Assembly: GCA_004294945.1 (NCBI GenBank)
Contig: SHOL01000004.1
Location: 1-41,174, forward strand
DNA length: 41,174 bases
Direction: 5' to 3'
Origin: Treponema sp.
GTDB taxonomy: Bacteria > Spirochaetota > Spirochaetia > Treponematales > Treponemataceae
In this document: one piece after another, positions 8,291-16,084 of the stretch
How the letters are laid out: the number at the start of each line of letters is the position of its first letter
Numbering within the stretch: position 1 is the stretch's first letter
Notes under the pieces: model-generated
Told to the model about the DNA's origin: nothing
The model's input: only the letters and a program-made list of their open reading frames with translations
Databases searched by the model: none
Made by a program: the position numbers and the translations under genes

Positions 8291-8302
8291 TCCTGTACTA
8301 TA
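8291..8302 (-). promoter_or_regulatory. ptsI promoter, leaderless layout on a GTG start
   Basis: On the minus strand TATAGT (8302-8297) is followed by six bases and then GTG at 8290, so the start codon would be at +1. AGGAG directly abuts and overlaps the GTG, too close to serve it as a ribosome site. No good -35 was found. Confidence 0.6.
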
Positions 8303-8318
8303 CCGCAAAAAAACAGCC

Positions 8319-8347
8319 TTGCATACAGCCGTTTTTAGTCGTATCAT
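8319..8347 (+). promoter_or_regulatory. Promoter of the GerMN-MoxR operon
   Basis: TTGCAT (8319-8324), a 17-base spacer and TATCAT (8342-8347) lie eight bases before the ATG at 8356. There is no Shine-Dalgarno sequence. The element is back to back with the ptsI promoter; the two start codons are only 65 bases apart. Confidence 0.6.
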
Positions 8348-8355
8348 GAACAACT

Positions 8356-9267
8356 ATGGCTGAACGGAAGAAAAAAAAGAACGCAGCGCTGGGGCCTCTG
8401 TTTTGGGTGGCCGTCATACTCCTTTTTATAGTGCTTTTTCTTCTTAACCGGAAAAACATCGCCGAAACGCTCGAAAAAACCGGGCTGAACGAGGTCTTTT
8501 CATTTGGCGGACGGAACACGGAGCTGGTTCCGAAGGACTTGGAACAGGTGACGGACCAGATCAAGAAAGATCCGGAAAAGGAAGCATCTGGCAAAGCAAC
8601 TGGCGAAGCAGCTGCCGGCGCGGCGAAACCTGCAGACACGACCAAACCTGCCGGCCAGACGGGTGTTGTGCCAGCACCGGCCGAACCGCAGGCTGTCGCT
8701 GGAAGACAAGCCGAGTCTGCGGGAGGGGCACAGTCCACGAAAACCGCAGAAACACCGGCGGGGGGGGCTGCAGCCAAACCGGTCGCACCGGGTACCGCCG
8801 CACAACCGACGGCGGAGAAAACGACCAAACCGGCTGTTACAGTCCCGACACGAAAAGCGAGCCTCTGGTTTGTGAAAATCGACGCGGAGGGAACTGTCTC
8901 GCGAATAGAATCGCACAGGACAATTCCGAAGTCTGATTCGCCGATGACCGACGCTCTGAATGAACTGTTTCGGGGCACAACCCGGGCTGAGCAGGACAAG
9001 GGCTTGCGCAGCCTTATTCCGCAGGGAACCAAGCTTTTGTCGGCTACCGTGAAGGACGGAGTCGCGCTTATTAATGTCAGTGAGGAATTCCAGTTTACCG
9101 AGTATGGCATTGAAGGCTACCTCGGGCAGCTTGCCCAGGTGGTATATACGGCAACTACGTTTCCCACAGTGAAGTCAGTGCAATTTTTGATCGAGGGACA
9201 GCGAAGGGAATATCTTGGGGCCGAGGGAATATGGATAGGAACACCGCTGTCGCGCGATAAATTTTAA
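8356..9267 (+). CDS. Membrane-anchored GerMN-domain protein
   Basis: A 303-residue protein. A short basic N-terminus (MAERKKKKN) precedes one transmembrane helix at about residues 12-31. A linker rich in Ala, Pro, Thr and Gly (about 70-165) follows, then a C-terminal GerMN domain (about 170-300) ending in the VKSVQFLIEGQRREYLGA...IGTPLSR pattern. GerMN domains are named from spore germination protein GerM but occur widely in envelope proteins of non-spore-formers, probably as peptidoglycan-related or protein-binding modules. The domain would face the periplasm. It is the first gene of an operon with MoxR, DUF58 and transglutaminase-like genes, which suggests an envelope role; the exact function is not known. 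Confidence 0.8.
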   Translation: MAERKKKKNAALGPLFWVAVILLFIVLFLLNRKNIAETLEKTGLNEVFSFGGRNTELVPKDLEQVTDQIKKDPEKEASGKATGEAAAGAAKPADTTKPAGQTGVVPAPAEPQAVAGRQAESAGGAQSTKTAETPAGGAAAKPVAPGTAAQPTAEKTTKPAVTVPTRKASLWFVKIDAEGTVSRIESHRTIPKSDSPMTDALNELFRGTTRAEQDKGLRSLIPQGTKLLSATVKDGVALINVSEEFQFTEYGIEGYLGQLAQVVYTATTFPTVKSVQFLIEGQRREYLGAEGIWIGTPLSRDKF

Positions 9268-9288
9268 CACTGCCGCAGGGATCACCGC

Positions 9289-10251
9289 ATGAAGACACAA
9301 GATCAGGACACACGCTGGATTCAGACACTCGCACACGATCTGGAAACTGCGGTTTCCAGCATTTTTATCGGCTCGAAAGAGACTGTCAGCCTTGCGGTCA
9401 CGGGAATTCTGGGCGGACTGCATATCCTCATCGAGGATATACCGGGAGTGGGCAAGACGACACTGGCCCTTGCGCTTGCAAAAGCGGCCGGCATGGACTT
9501 TTCGCGTATCCAGTTCACTCCCGATATGCTCCCGGGCGATGTGCTCGGCATGAATGTCTGGGATCCGGCTCTGGGAAACTTTGTCTTTCGCGAAGGTCCG
9601 ATTCACACACACTGTATTCTGGCAGACGAGCTGAACCGCACATCGCCCCGGACACAGGCAGCGTTTCTTGAGGCAATGCAGGAAGGGAAAGTAACGCTCG
9701 ACGGACAAACACGGCCTTTGCCCGATCCTTTTGTTATGATCGCGACGCAAAATCCAGAATCATTTACCGGCACTTTTCCGCTCCCGGAAGCCGAGCTGGA
9801 CCGGTTCGGTCTTTCGTTTAAAATCGGGTACCCTTCGGCAGAAAATGAATACGAAATACTTGCACGCAAAACGGCACCGGGAAAAGAAGCCGACATACAA
9901 GCAGTATGCAATCCCGAGACCATCGCGCGCGCACGCGCTGCTGTCTCTGCAGTACATGTTTCCGATCCAGTACGCCATTATATTGTAGAACTTGTCCGGG
10001 CGACGCGGCAGCATCCGGACATCAGGCTCGGTGCCAGTCCGCGGGCGGCGCTCTATCTTCAGCAGGCGGCGCGCACCAGGGCTGCGACAGAGGGAAGGTC
10101 GTTTGTAATTCCTGAAGACGCTGAAAGCATTGCACAGGCTGTTCTTGCCCACAGAATACTGCTGTCATCCCAGGCACGACTTTCCAGAACGGACAGCGCT
10201 CAAGCGATTGCAGGGGTGTGTTCAGCGGTTCAAAAGCCGACCGGACTGTAA
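9289..10251 (+). CDS. MoxR-family AAA+ ATPase
   Basis: A 320-residue cytoplasmic AAA+ chaperone-like ATPase. Walker A is GVGKTT at residues 53-58 (in EDIPGVGKTTLALALA), Walker B is ILADELNRTSP near residue 108, and sensor 1 is MIATQNP near residue 150. Members of this family usually pair with a DUF58 protein and often a membrane transglutaminase or VWA protein, and are thought to help assemble or remodel a partner complex. That grouping is intact here: DUF58 overlaps its 3' end and the transglutaminase-like gene follows. The partner substrate is not known. Confidence 0.93.
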   Translation: MKTQDQDTRWIQTLAHDLETAVSSIFIGSKETVSLAVTGILGGLHILIEDIPGVGKTTLALALAKAAGMDFSRIQFTPDMLPGDVLGMNVWDPALGNFVFREGPIHTHCILADELNRTSPRTQAAFLEAMQEGKVTLDGQTRPLPDPFVMIATQNPESFTGTFPLPEAELDRFGLSFKIGYPSAENEYEILARKTAPGKEADIQAVCNPETIARARAAVSAVHVSDPVRHYIVELVRATRQHPDIRLGASPRAALYLQQAARTRAATEGRSFVIPEDAESIAQAVLAHRILLSSQARLSRTDSAQAIAGVCSAVQKPTGL

Positions 10252-11480
10252 GCGCCGTGCGCATCAATCCGCTGGCGCTTGCCGTGTATGCCGTACTGGC
10301 GTTCATTTTCGCGACGTTCGACGGACTTGCGGGACCGCTGTCCGACCTGATTGCGCTTGGGGTGCCGATACTTGTGCTGACCTCGATTCTGCATCTTTTT
10401 CTTTCCAATCACTGGTTTCGATTTCATCAAAACTTTTCCAGCGACCACCCCCGCAAGGGACAAACCGTTGAATACGCGCTTTCTTTTTCGAACGAATCGG
10501 TTGTTCCGCTGGCACAGGGCGTCTGCGTTTTTTCAAATCCCGGACCGTTGGATTCTTTTAGCAGTTCGGTCGCGATTCCTTCCGGAGGCCTGCAAAGCGG
10601 CGAGTACCGCGCGGAAATCCGCTGTTCATACCGGGGAACGTACATTGTTGGGCTTTCTTCGTACCGCTTTACCGATGTGCTGGGCATTCTGACGCTCGAA
10701 ACCCGCATCGAACCCCGCGTTTTTTATGTGTATCCCGAACTCGTGCAGCTCGATTCCTCGGTCGAACGCCTGGCGCGCTCCTCTGGCGCAGATCGTCCGG
10801 GATCAAGCGCGCTCGACGAAGATCCGTCCATTTTTGAATATCTTGCCCCGCTGCGCGCCGGAATTCCCTCCACACGGATCGCCTGGAAACGCTGGGCGGC
10901 GACGGGTACGCCGTCACGGATTGTCAGCGGAAAATCACGATCGACAGCGCTGCGCGTTTTTCTGGACCTCTGGCAAGGACCCCGAAACACCCTTGAAAAG
11001 CTTGCCTCGGAAGATATGGCTGTCAGTGCCGCTTTTTCGGTGCTCCAGTATCTCTCGCAGTCCAGAATACCTGCCGAGCTGGTCTTGGGAAACCGGGAAC
11101 AGGGAATCAGGATAGACAACCCGGAAGACTTTACACGGGTGTTCGACCTGTCGACAAATATTATATTTATGGAAACGGAGTTTCCGGACCGAGCCTTTGG
11201 AAACAGTACGTCGACCCTGCTGATCACGACGAGGCCACTTGTCGGGAGCTTCGGCGGGGCAGAACTGGATCTTTTTACCGCATTCGAGGAAGCTTTGCCT
11301 GCGAACCGTGCTCCGCACCTGCTTGCCTGTCCGGGTCCGATTGCCGCCGAGCGGGAGCGGGCAACGGTCGAAGCGCTTCTGGAGCTGCAAAAAGCCTGCG
11401 GAACAAAACAGCTCGCCGCACTGGCCGATCCTGCACAGGGAATAGAGGACATACGCCATGCGCTTTGCGTTCCATCATAA
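10218..11480 (+). CDS. DUF58-domain membrane protein, partner of MoxR
   Basis: 420 residues from GTG 10218, which overlaps the moxR end by 34 bases; GTG 10257, just after the moxR stop, is an equally plausible start (407 residues). Two hydrophobic helices lie near the N-terminus (about 17-33 and 40-58). A beta-rich domain follows, then the DUF58 signature (about residues 212-236: EYLAPLRAGIPSTRIAWKRW in the place of the usual REYxxGDxxRxIxW) and a VWA-like fold. The aspartate of the common GDxxR motif is replaced by Ile-Pro here. It acts with the MoxR ATPase at the membrane; its biochemical role is not established. Confidence 0.85.
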   Translation: MFSGSKADRTVSAVRINPLALAVYAVLAFIFATFDGLAGPLSDLIALGVPILVLTSILHLFLSNHWFRFHQNFSSDHPRKGQTVEYALSFSNESVVPLAQGVCVFSNPGPLDSFSSSVAIPSGGLQSGEYRAEIRCSYRGTYIVGLSSYRFTDVLGILTLETRIEPRVFYVYPELVQLDSSVERLARSSGADRPGSSALDEDPSIFEYLAPLRAGIPSTRIAWKRWAATGTPSRIVSGKSRSTALRVFLDLWQGPRNTLEKLASEDMAVSAAFSVLQYLSQSRIPAELVLGNREQGIRIDNPEDFTRVFDLSTNIIFMETEFPDRAFGNSTSTLLITTRPLVGSFGGAELDLFTAFEEALPANRAPHLLACPGPIAAERERATVEALLELQKACGTKQLAALADPAQGIEDIRHALCVPS

Positions 11481-13545
11481 CACTGATCCAAACATGAGCG
11501 AGCATCGCAGGCATGCGGCAAGACGCCTTGCCAGAGCCCTTCTGTTTCTGTTTCCTCTCACCGTGAGCGTCGGCTCTCTTGTCGTTTTTTCGATCCTTCT
11601 TCGTGCGGAAGGTCCGCTGATTCAGGTGTATGCATGGAATGCGCTTACAGCGGCGGCTATTCTTCTGGCATCGCGAAAGAAGGATACAGCAGGCCAGGAA
11701 GTCAACAGCCGGAGCGCCCGGCTGCCTGTCACGCTGGGCACAGTTTTTCGCGCGGCCGCTTTGCTTCTTGCCGGAGCGGGAACTCTTCTGGTGCTCGTTC
11801 AGCTCCAGATTGCCCGCCGGTCGCTTGCAGAAGCATGGCTGGATATGGCCAGAAAGGGACATGCCTTCGGCTTTTTTTCCTTTTTTGTGTCCGAGCTTTA
11901 CGCTCTGTTCCTGATCGGACCGCTGCTGCTGTTCGGACAGAAAAAATACGCTGCCTCTGCATGTGCATTTGCCGCACTTCAGTTTTTGTGCGCAGGTATT
12001 ATCCTTGATCGTGCGCTGTTTCTGATACTCGCGTTTGTCTCGGTGCTGCTTTTGTATGCCTTTCTGGCAGGAAAGAACCCCGTCGCCCGGCTGAAATCGG
12101 CATGCGTACCGGTTGCTGCGGCACTCATTGTATCGCTGGTCATACGTGTGCTCCCCCGAGATCCCCGCGCAGAACGGTTTTTTTTGTCGCCGCCGGATAT
12201 TGCCCCGCTTATCAACCGGATTGCCCCTTCTTTTCCGCTTTTACGGGATATTCCCGGCTACGGCTTTACGCCGGGAGCTGCAACAATGCCCTCCACCGTG
12301 TACTTTACCGGCAGACCGCTTTTTTCGGTGTACGGGGCGCCCCGTTCCGTCCACTACCTTGCCGAAACCCGGTATACCGACTGGAACGGGAGTGGATGGA
12401 CCGAAGATGCCGACAAGGGGCCGGAGCTCTCTTTAGTGCGTGAAAACCCCGGGGAGGCGGGGCCGGCCCGCATCGGGCTGGCCAGCGCGGGGCATCAATC
12501 GGGCGCGGGGCAACAGGCCGACACAGTCGACCCGTCAGCCTCTGTTACGCTAGTGTTGACGGAGGATTTTACAACGACAATTCCTGTCTCTGTCGACACG
12601 GTTGCGGTTCGCTTGTCCCGGGACGCTCCCGAGCAGGCCGAAGGCACAGCATTCGGAGGCGTCCGCTTCCAGAGCGGAGCACGCAGAGGTATAAAAGCGA
12701 CGCTTTATACCGCTCACGAAACGGAAAGAGCCCCTGAACCGGAAGGATATGCAGGACAGTGGACAACCCTGACGCCGCGACTTGCAGAACTTGCGCGCAC
12801 GCTGCGCCTCCGGGCCCGGACCGATCGGGAATTCGTTTCGTTGATACTCGATTATTTCGGCGAAGGTTACACCTATTCGCTTGAAACAGAAAAGGTTCCC
12901 TCAGGGAAAGATGCGATTGACTTTTTTGTGTTTGAAGGAAAAAAAGGCTTCTGCCTCTATTTTGCGGGAGCTTTCGTGCTGCTTGCACGAGAAGGTGGAC
13001 TGCAGGTACGGCTTGCCGAAGGATACCGCGTTCAACTGGATGATCGCGGATTGGGCTCGATCAGCGGAAACAACGCGCATGCCTGGCCTGAAGTATACCT
13101 CGACGGCGAATGGCGGATGTTCGAGCCTACACCGCCGTATGCCCGCGAAAACCCCTTTGACTACATAGATGCGCACGACAGAAATGCCCGAAAACAGATG
13201 GAAGCCTTGTTCGGTACAGCCCCGGAGCGTACCGTTGCTTCCGAAAGCAGAAAGGGTACAAGGCTTCAGCCCGGTTTGGCCGGATTGCTGCCGGGCATCC
13301 TTATGGCAGCAGCCGGATTAGGTGCGGCAATTTTTCGGCTGGCAGAGCCGCCGTCGAGGAAAACAATTCGCCGGGCCCGCAAAATGACTGCGAAATTCCG
13401 AAAACAGGGAATCGCCGGACCGGAAATCTCTGGATGGAAAAAATGGGGAGAATCGGTGGAAGCAAAAGCGCCCGATGCCAAAGGACCGGAGCTTGCCGGC
13501 AAAATGATTACTCTTGCCTTTGCGCCGCAAGATCGATCCGGGTAA
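11458..13545 (+). CDS. Transglutaminase-like membrane protein (TgpA type)
   Basis: A 695-residue protein. The ATG at 11458 has AGAGGA eight bases upstream and overlaps the DUF58 gene by 23 bases; ATG 11494 lacks a ribosome site. The N-terminal third carries about six or seven transmembrane helices. The extracytoplasmic part contains a papain-like transglutaminase core: C499 in GFCLYFAGAFVLLAR, H541 in NNAHAWPEVYLDGEW and E556 in MFEPTPPY, where many members have Asp. A further helix (near residues 605-625) precedes a cytoplasmic tail rich in basic residues. Such proteins are predicted envelope cysteine hydrolases or acyltransferases working with MoxR and DUF58. Its 3' end overlaps the convergent phosphoesterase gene by 38 bases. 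Confidence 0.87.
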   Translation: MRFAFHHNTDPNMSEHRRHAARRLARALLFLFPLTVSVGSLVVFSILLRAEGPLIQVYAWNALTAAAILLASRKKDTAGQEVNSRSARLPVTLGTVFRAAALLLAGAGTLLVLVQLQIARRSLAEAWLDMARKGHAFGFFSFFVSELYALFLIGPLLLFGQKKYAASACAFAALQFLCAGIILDRALFLILAFVSVLLLYAFLAGKNPVARLKSACVPVAAALIVSLVIRVLPRDPRAERFFLSPPDIAPLINRIAPSFPLLRDIPGYGFTPGAATMPSTVYFTGRPLFSVYGAPRSVHYLAETRYTDWNGSGWTEDADKGPELSLVRENPGEAGPARIGLASAGHQSGAGQQADTVDPSASVTLVLTEDFTTTIPVSVDTVAVRLSRDAPEQAEGTAFGGVRFQSGARRGIKATLYTAHETERAPEPEGYAGQWTTLTPRLAELARTLRLRARTDREFVSLILDYFGEGYTYSLETEKVPSGKDAIDFFVFEGKKGFCLYFAGAFVLLAREGGLQVRLAEGYRVQLDDRGLGSISGNNAHAWPEVYLDGEWRMFEPTPPYARENPFDYIDAHDRNARKQMEALFGTAPERTVASESRKGTRLQPGLAGLLPGILMAAAGLGAAIFRLAEPPSRKTIRRARKMTAKFRKQGIAGPEISGWKKWGESVEAKAPDAKGPELAGKMITLAFAPQDRSG

Positions 13546-14338
13546 CAGACACAGCTTTATGGGTTTCAAGGTCGATGTCGACGATAAGCCCCCGCAGAGC
13601 GGCAGGCCCGGAGGCGCCTTCCATCCGGTACAGCACCTGCGTGATGTTGCGTTTAATCACAAGAGCGGGATCGACGCCAATTACCGAACGAACCGGACCG
13701 GTCATTCCCAGATCGGTTATATAGCCGGTACCGGAGGGCAGGATGCGTTCGTCGGCTGTCTGGACATGGGTATGCGTGCCGGCTACTACCGAAACCCTGC
13801 CGTCCAGGAACAACGCGAGCGCTTCCTTTTCCATTGTGGATTCTGCATGAAAATCTACAAGAATCACCGGGGGATTCTTTTCCGCAAGCCAGGAGGAGAC
13901 CAGCGAATCGGCCTTTCGGAACGGACAGTCGATTGCTGGCATATCCTCACGGCCCTGCAGATTCAGCACCGCAATCCTGACACCGTTTTTTTCGATTACG
14001 CACGAACCGCTGCCCGGCAGGGCGTATGCGTCATCAGCAGAATCCGGATAATTGGCCGGCCTGAGAATGCGGGAATCAGAAGAAAGAACTGGCCAAAAAT
14101 CCCGCTTTTCAAACGAGTGGTTACCGCCGGTAAGAATGTCTGCGCCGGAGTCAAACAGTGCCGCGGCGTCATCGGCAGAGACACCCGTTCCGCCCGTTGT
14201 GTTTTCGGCATTCAGTACGGTAACATCTATGGATTTTTCACTGATCAGAGAGGGAAGCAGGCTTTGAACGCAGCTCAACCCGACAGAACCGAACACGTCT
14301 CCGCCAATAAACACGCGAATCGAAGAGTCATTCTTCAT
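13508..14338 (-). CDS. YmdB-family metallophosphoesterase
   Basis: A 276-residue protein of the YmdB/TIGR00282 family, dinuclear-metal phosphodiesterases reported to act on cyclic nucleotides in Bacillus and Deinococcus. The metal ligand motifs are in order: GGDVFG (D14), NAENTTGG (N43, E45), TGGNHSFEK (N73, H74), VDFHAESTMEK and GTHTHVQTADE, closing with YITDLGMTGP. The length is normal for the family. The start overlaps the end of the upstream phosphoesterase gene by 11 bases, so the two are translationally linked. The link suggests related or successive roles in nucleotide signalling or RNA-related control, but this is inference. Confidence 0.92.
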   Translation of the reverse strand: MKNDSSIRVFIGGDVFGSVGLSCVQSLLPSLISEKSIDVTVLNAENTTGGTGVSADDAAALFDSGADILTGGNHSFEKRDFWPVLSSDSRILRPANYPDSADDAYALPGSGSCVIEKNGVRIAVLNLQGREDMPAIDCPFRKADSLVSSWLAEKNPPVILVDFHAESTMEKEALALFLDGRVSVVAGTHTHVQTADERILPSGTGYITDLGMTGPVRSVIGVDPALVIKRNITQVLYRMEGASGPAALRGLIVDIDLETHKAVSVTRIDLAAQRQE

Positions 14339-15041
14339 CTGTATACACTGCTGTCCTGAGACTGTTGATGATGCCGGTTCGCCAGGGAACGGCCCGAGCC
14401 TCGAGCGCTTGTACCGCTCGCTCGATATCGTAGGGAATCCTGACGACGTCGAACGAAACCGAACCGGAGCCGGTTTCGATTATGCCGAACGAGGCGCGAT
14501 TGTCGCTGTCCAGCGGTTTGCCGAGGCTTCCCGGATTGAATATATAGGAGCTGCCAACTTTCTGGTTTCTTGGTACATGGGTGTGTCCGCAGACATACAG
14601 CACTTTTCCCGTATACGGAAGCGCAGACTCGTCGAGGGTTTCCTCGTCCGATCCATGCCGACCGTGAATCATGTCGATCGTATATCCGTCCTGCACGAAT
14701 TTGCGCCGAACAGTAAGAGCGCGGAGCCAGGACAGGTTGTCGAAAGAAAGCTGGTCGCGCGTCCAGCGGCAATGAACGACGCCGTCGGGACTTCCGAAAT
14801 ACGGATTATGGTCCAAAGCGCGTTCGTTGATAATGTAACGGTCATGATTTCCCGCCAGATACGTCTTGGCCGGAAATTCGCGGATGCGGCTGACGACTTC
14901 GTCAGGAAAGGCCCCCAGATTTACATAATCGCCCAGGAAGTACACCGGCTCTTCCGAAAGGCCGTGAGCGTCAAGATATTCAAAAAAAGCTTCAAGTGCG
15001 GGCAGATTTGCATGAAGATCCGAAGCCACTATCATTTTCAT
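14328..15041 (-). CDS. YfcE/MJ0936-like calcineurin-type phosphoesterase
   Basis: A 237-residue protein starting at ATG 15041 (MKMIVASDLHANLPAL). Metallophosphatase motifs: SDLHAN (Asp and His ligands), FLGDYVNLG (GD), LAGNHDRYI (GNHD), VDMIHGRHG-like segment IDMIHGRHG and CGHTHVPRN. The fold and length match the small YfcE/MJ0936 phosphodiesterases and bacterial diadenosine tetraphosphatase-like proteins. It is the first gene of a two-gene operon with the YmdB-like enzyme. The 20 open codons upstream run through the promoter and are not used. The natural substrate is unknown. Confidence 0.88.
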   Translation of the reverse strand: MKMIVASDLHANLPALEAFFEYLDAHGLSEEPVYFLGDYVNLGAFPDEVVSRIREFPAKTYLAGNHDRYIINERALDHNPYFGSPDGVVHCRWTRDQLSFDNLSWLRALTVRRKFVQDGYTIDMIHGRHGSDEETLDESALPYTGKVLYVCGHTHVPRNQKVGSSYIFNPGSLGKPLDSDNRASFGIIETGSGSVSFDVVRIPYDIERAVQALEARAVPWRTGIINSLRTAVYTDEE

Positions 15042-15050
15042 CAGAACACC

Positions 15051-15056
15051 AGTATA
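15051..15056 (-). promoter_or_regulatory. -10 box of the phosphoesterase operon
   Basis: On the minus strand TATACT (15056-15051) lies nine bases before the ATG at 15041, giving a leader of only two or three bases if transcription starts at the usual distance. No ribosome site is present. Confidence 0.5.
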
Positions 15057-15118
15057 GACCAGATATTCCGCCTTTTCAATCAAGCACAGACCGGCTTCCA
15101 CGGCAGCCCTGTACGCGA

Positions 15119-15124
15119 TATAGT
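15119..15124 (+). promoter_or_regulatory. -10 box of the BtuF-like lipoprotein operon, leaderless layout
   Basis: TATAGT (15119-15124) is followed by exactly six bases and the ATG at 15131, with no Shine-Dalgarno sequence and no clear -35. The 89-base gap to the divergent gene leaves no room for a cobalamin riboswitch. Confidence 0.6.
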
Positions 15125-15130
15125 AGTGCT

Positions 15131-16072
15131 ATGACAAAGATTCACCGATCGATCAATACACGAAAAGCCGCACTATGGATCCTGCTCGCAGCAGTTGTGG
15201 TTTCCTGCACGCCGCACAAACAAAGTTCGGCCGGGCACAGCGCGGACGGCACTGCCACAGAGGCGTCCCGTGCAAATAGGCCATCTTCCCGCACGATCGC
15301 CTCGATGGCGCCGTCGACAACCACCATTCTGTGTGCGCTCGGGCTAGGACCGTCGATCATCACTGCCGACTCCTGGTCCGCGGGAACCCCGGGACTTCCG
15401 GAAGAGATACCGCTGTTCGACATGATGAAACCCGATATCGAACTGCTTGCCTCCCTTGAAAGCGGCATCATGTTTGTCTCGGCCATGACAAAAGAAGGTA
15501 CCAGCAAAGACCCCTTCAAACCCCTTTCAGACGCCGGAACAGAAGTTGTCTACATTCCGACCAGCGGAAGCATAGCGGAAATCAAAAACGATATTGCCCT
15601 GATCGCGGAAAAGACCGGCGTTCAGGACAAAGGCACACAGCTGGTTGCAGATATGGAAAAGAAGATAGCCGAAATTCGGCGCACAACAGCGAACATCCCT
15701 GCGGACCAGAAAAAACGGGTATTCTTTGAAATATCCCCTGCCCCGTACATCTACAGCTTCGGCTCGGGAGTATTCCTGAACGAACTGGTCGAGTATGCAG
15801 GACTGGTAAACATTCTTGCAGAAGAAACCGGATGGCTTTCCGTCAGCGCGGAAACCGTCGCGGCAGCAGACCCGGACATCATTTTTACAAACGTCAACTA
15901 CGCCGGAGACCCGATCCCGGAAATTCTTTCGCGCACCGGCTGGGAAGGCGTTGCGGCAGTCCGGACCGGACAGGTGTTCTACATAGACAATAATGCGAGC
16001 TCGCAGCCTGCGCACACCGTTGTAAAAGCGCTTGAGCAGATGGCCAAAGCCGCTTACCCCGAACTGTTTTAG
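15131..16072 (+). CDS. Substrate-binding lipoprotein of a BtuF/FepB-type ABC importer
   Basis: A 313-residue protein from ATG 15131; upstream open codons lie in the promoter. A signal peptide with lipobox VVSC places lipidation on C26. The mature part is a PF01497 periplasmic-binding domain: RTIASMAPSTTTILCALGLG, SAGTPGLPEEIP, DIELLASLESGIMFVS, the PAPYIYSFGSGVFLNELVEYAGLVNI segment in two parts, and a final AADPDIIF element. This family delivers vitamin B12, haem or ferric siderophores to FecCD-type permeases. The absence of a B12 riboswitch slightly favours an iron or haem substrate, but the ligand is not decided. The permease gene follows after 12 bases. Confidence 0.88.
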   Translation: MTKIHRSINTRKAALWILLAAVVVSCTPHKQSSAGHSADGTATEASRANRPSSRTIASMAPSTTTILCALGLGPSIITADSWSAGTPGLPEEIPLFDMMKPDIELLASLESGIMFVSAMTKEGTSKDPFKPLSDAGTEVVYIPTSGSIAEIKNDIALIAEKTGVQDKGTQLVADMEKKIAEIRRTTANIPADQKKRVFFEISPAPYIYSFGSGVFLNELVEYAGLVNILAEETGWLSVSAETVAAADPDIIFTNVNYAGDPIPEILSRTGWEGVAAVRTGQVFYIDNNASSQPAHTVVKALEQMAKAAYPELF

Positions 16073-16084
16073 GCAGGCGATCAG

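Noticed and set aside
15042-15130. Cobalamin riboswitch ahead of the BtuF-like gene
   Set aside because: The gap is only 89 bases, holds two promoters, and has no B12-box-like sequence.
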